Shown piece by piece: positions 63,089 through 64,000 of a stretch of 64,000 bases of DNA; the first letter of the stretch is position 1; the number at the start of each line of letters is the position of its first letter. The notes under the pieces were generated by a model. The model was not told the DNA's origin. It made no database searches and saw nothing but the letters and a program-made list of their open reading frames with translations. The DNA is from Hyphomicrobiales bacterium. Its GTDB lineage: Bacteria; Pseudomonadota; Alphaproteobacteria; Rhizobiales; Beijerinckiaceae. The translations under genes were made by a program, and so were the position numbers. The DNA lies in the NCBI GenBank assembly GCA_028290285.1, contig JAQGKD010000029.1, positions 1 through 64,000 of the forward strand. The letters are read 5' to 3'.

Positions 63089-64000
63089 GGCCGATCCTTC
63101 ACGAGGCTGACGAAAATATCTTCGAGCGACGATTGCTTGGTTTCGAGATCGCGGAAGCGGATGCCCTCCGTCGCGAGCCCATGCAGCAGCGTGGTGATGC
63201 CCGTTCGCTCGCTCTGCGTGTCGTAGACGTAGACGAGATCGTGGCCGTCGTTGGCAAGATGCAGATCGAATTCGGCGAGCGAAGCTGGCAGCTGTGTGAG
63301 CGGGTGATCGAGATGCAACAGCAGTTCCTTTTTGCCGAGCTTCCGCATCAACTCGGCCTTGTTCTCGACGAGGATCAATTCGCCGTTGCTGATGACGCCG
63401 ATCCTGTCGGCCATCTCTTCGGCTTCCTCGATGTAATGCGTGGTGAGGATGATGGTGACGCCCGTCTCCCGAAGGGCACGGACCATGTTCCACATGTCGC
63501 GGCGCAGCTCGACATCGACACCGGCGGTGGGCTCGTCAAGGAAGAGGATGCTCGGCTCGTGCGACAAAGCCTTGGCGATCAGCACGCGCCGTTTCATGCC
63601 GCCAGAAAGCGTCATGATCCGGCTGTCGCGCTTGTCCCACAAGGACAGGTCCTTGAGCACTTTTTCGATATGCGCGGCGTTGCGCGGCTTGCCGAAAAGG
63701 CCCCGGCTGAATGTCACAGTTGCGATGACGGTCTCGAAGGCATCGGTCGTCAGTTCCTGTGGAACGAGGCCGATCTTGGCACGAGCGGCGCGATAGTCGC
63801 GCACGATATCGTGTCCATCCGCGAGCACCGTTCCACCGCTGGGCGTCACGATGCCGCAAATAATGCTGATGAGTGTCGTCTTTCCGGCGCCGTTCGGGCC
63901 GAGCAGCGCAAAGATTTCCCCGCGGCGAATGTCGAGGTCGATGCCTTTGAGGGCCTTGAAGCCGGTCGCGTAGGTCTTCGACAGATTGGATATGGAGATG
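63085..64000 (-). CDS. ABC transporter ATP-binding protein (YadG-like), cut by window end
   Basis: About 304 residues are visible and the start codon is outside the window. The P-loop is GPNGAGKTT, 45 residues into the visible part, after the segment [19 protein letters not shown]. The Q-loop is LVPQEL, the signature LSGGMKRR, Walker [13 protein letters not shown], and the H-loop LTTHYIEE. The C-terminal extension matches the DrrA/YadG group of exporter ATPases. It pairs with the permease at 62327. Only a few N-terminal residues should be missing. Confidence 0.93.
   Translation of the reverse strand, partial: ISISNLSKTYATGFKALKGIDLDIRRGEIFALLGPNGAGKTTLISIICGIVTPSGGTVLADGHDIVRDYRAARAKIGLVPQELTTDAFETVIATVTFSRGLFGKPRNAAHIEKVLKDLSLWDKRDSRIMTLSGGMKRRVLIAKALSHEPSILFLDEPTAGVDVELRRDMWNMVRALRETGVTIILTTHYIEEAEEMADRIGVISNGELILVENKAELMRKLGKKELLLHLDHPLTQLPASLAEFDLHLANDGHDLVYVYDTQSERTGITTLLHGLATEGIRFRDLETKQSSLEDIFVSLVKDRP

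Overview
The window is high-GC, densely coded bacterial chromosome. Several features point to an alphaproteobacterium, most likely of the order Hyphomicrobiales (Rhizobiales): the run rlpA-like / D,D-carboxypeptidase / tmk / holB / metG / tatD / MBL hydrolase, a YhaO-YhaN nuclease pair, small conserved proteins typical of that order, many ATGA stop/start overlaps and GTG or TTG starts. No rRNA, CRISPR array, insertion sequence or prophage was seen.

Positions 1-16,240 hold a catabolic island for an acid degraded as its CoA thioester. A divergent promoter region (97-591) with two copies of a 15-bp palindrome separates a truncated MFS transporter from a long + strand cluster. That cluster encodes a thiolase, a three-subunit molybdenum hydroxylase, an IclR regulator, a class III CoA-transferase, an enoyl-CoA hydratase-like protein, a DUF35 zinc-ribbon/OB protein, a UbiD-type decarboxylase, an orphan Bug/TctC binding protein, a CoxG-like protein and an MmgE/PrpD protein. 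A convergent pair (a second class III CoA-transferase and glutaryl-CoA dehydrogenase) fits glutarate or glutaryl-CoA as an exit point. The substrate cannot be named from sequence; an aromatic or heteroaromatic (di)carboxylate is the best fit.

Positions 16,527-33,769 are mostly housekeeping and envelope genes: tRNA-Ser(TGA), a secreted protein, RlpA-like lipoprotein, a D,D-carboxypeptidase, tmk, holB, metG, tatD, an MBL hydrolase, a CNNM/CorC protein, and the pbpC / alpha-2-macroglobulin pair. Positions 33,848-38,387 hold a frameshifted MFS gene, a DUF3830 protein, a persulfide-sensor-like ArsR regulator divergent from a YgaP-type membrane protein, and several small membrane or secreted proteins.

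Positions 38,660-43,902 hold a second catabolic island: a Rieske oxygenase, then after a terminator a CoA-transferase, Bug protein, thiolase-like protein and DUF35 protein. Four gene families are shared with the first island. The thiolase-like protein lacks the nucleophilic cysteine and has YDCF in place of HDCF, which suggests an Ltp2-like aldolase.

Positions 43,886-64,000 are mixed: aquaporin, PlsC, small proteins, a lipoprotein hydrolase, an FAD monooxygenase, a quinoprotein dehydrogenase with cytochrome c, a cold-shock protein with terminator, YhaO-YhaN, a histidine kinase whose membrane domain matches the plant ethylene receptor at all seven residues known to be critical there, its response regulator, a GST, an LLM flavin monooxygenase with a binding protein and cytochrome c, and an ABC-2 exporter cut by the window end. 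The ethylene-receptor-like kinase, the Cys-less thiolase/DUF35 pair and the UbiD/molybdenum-hydroxylase island are the most interesting items.
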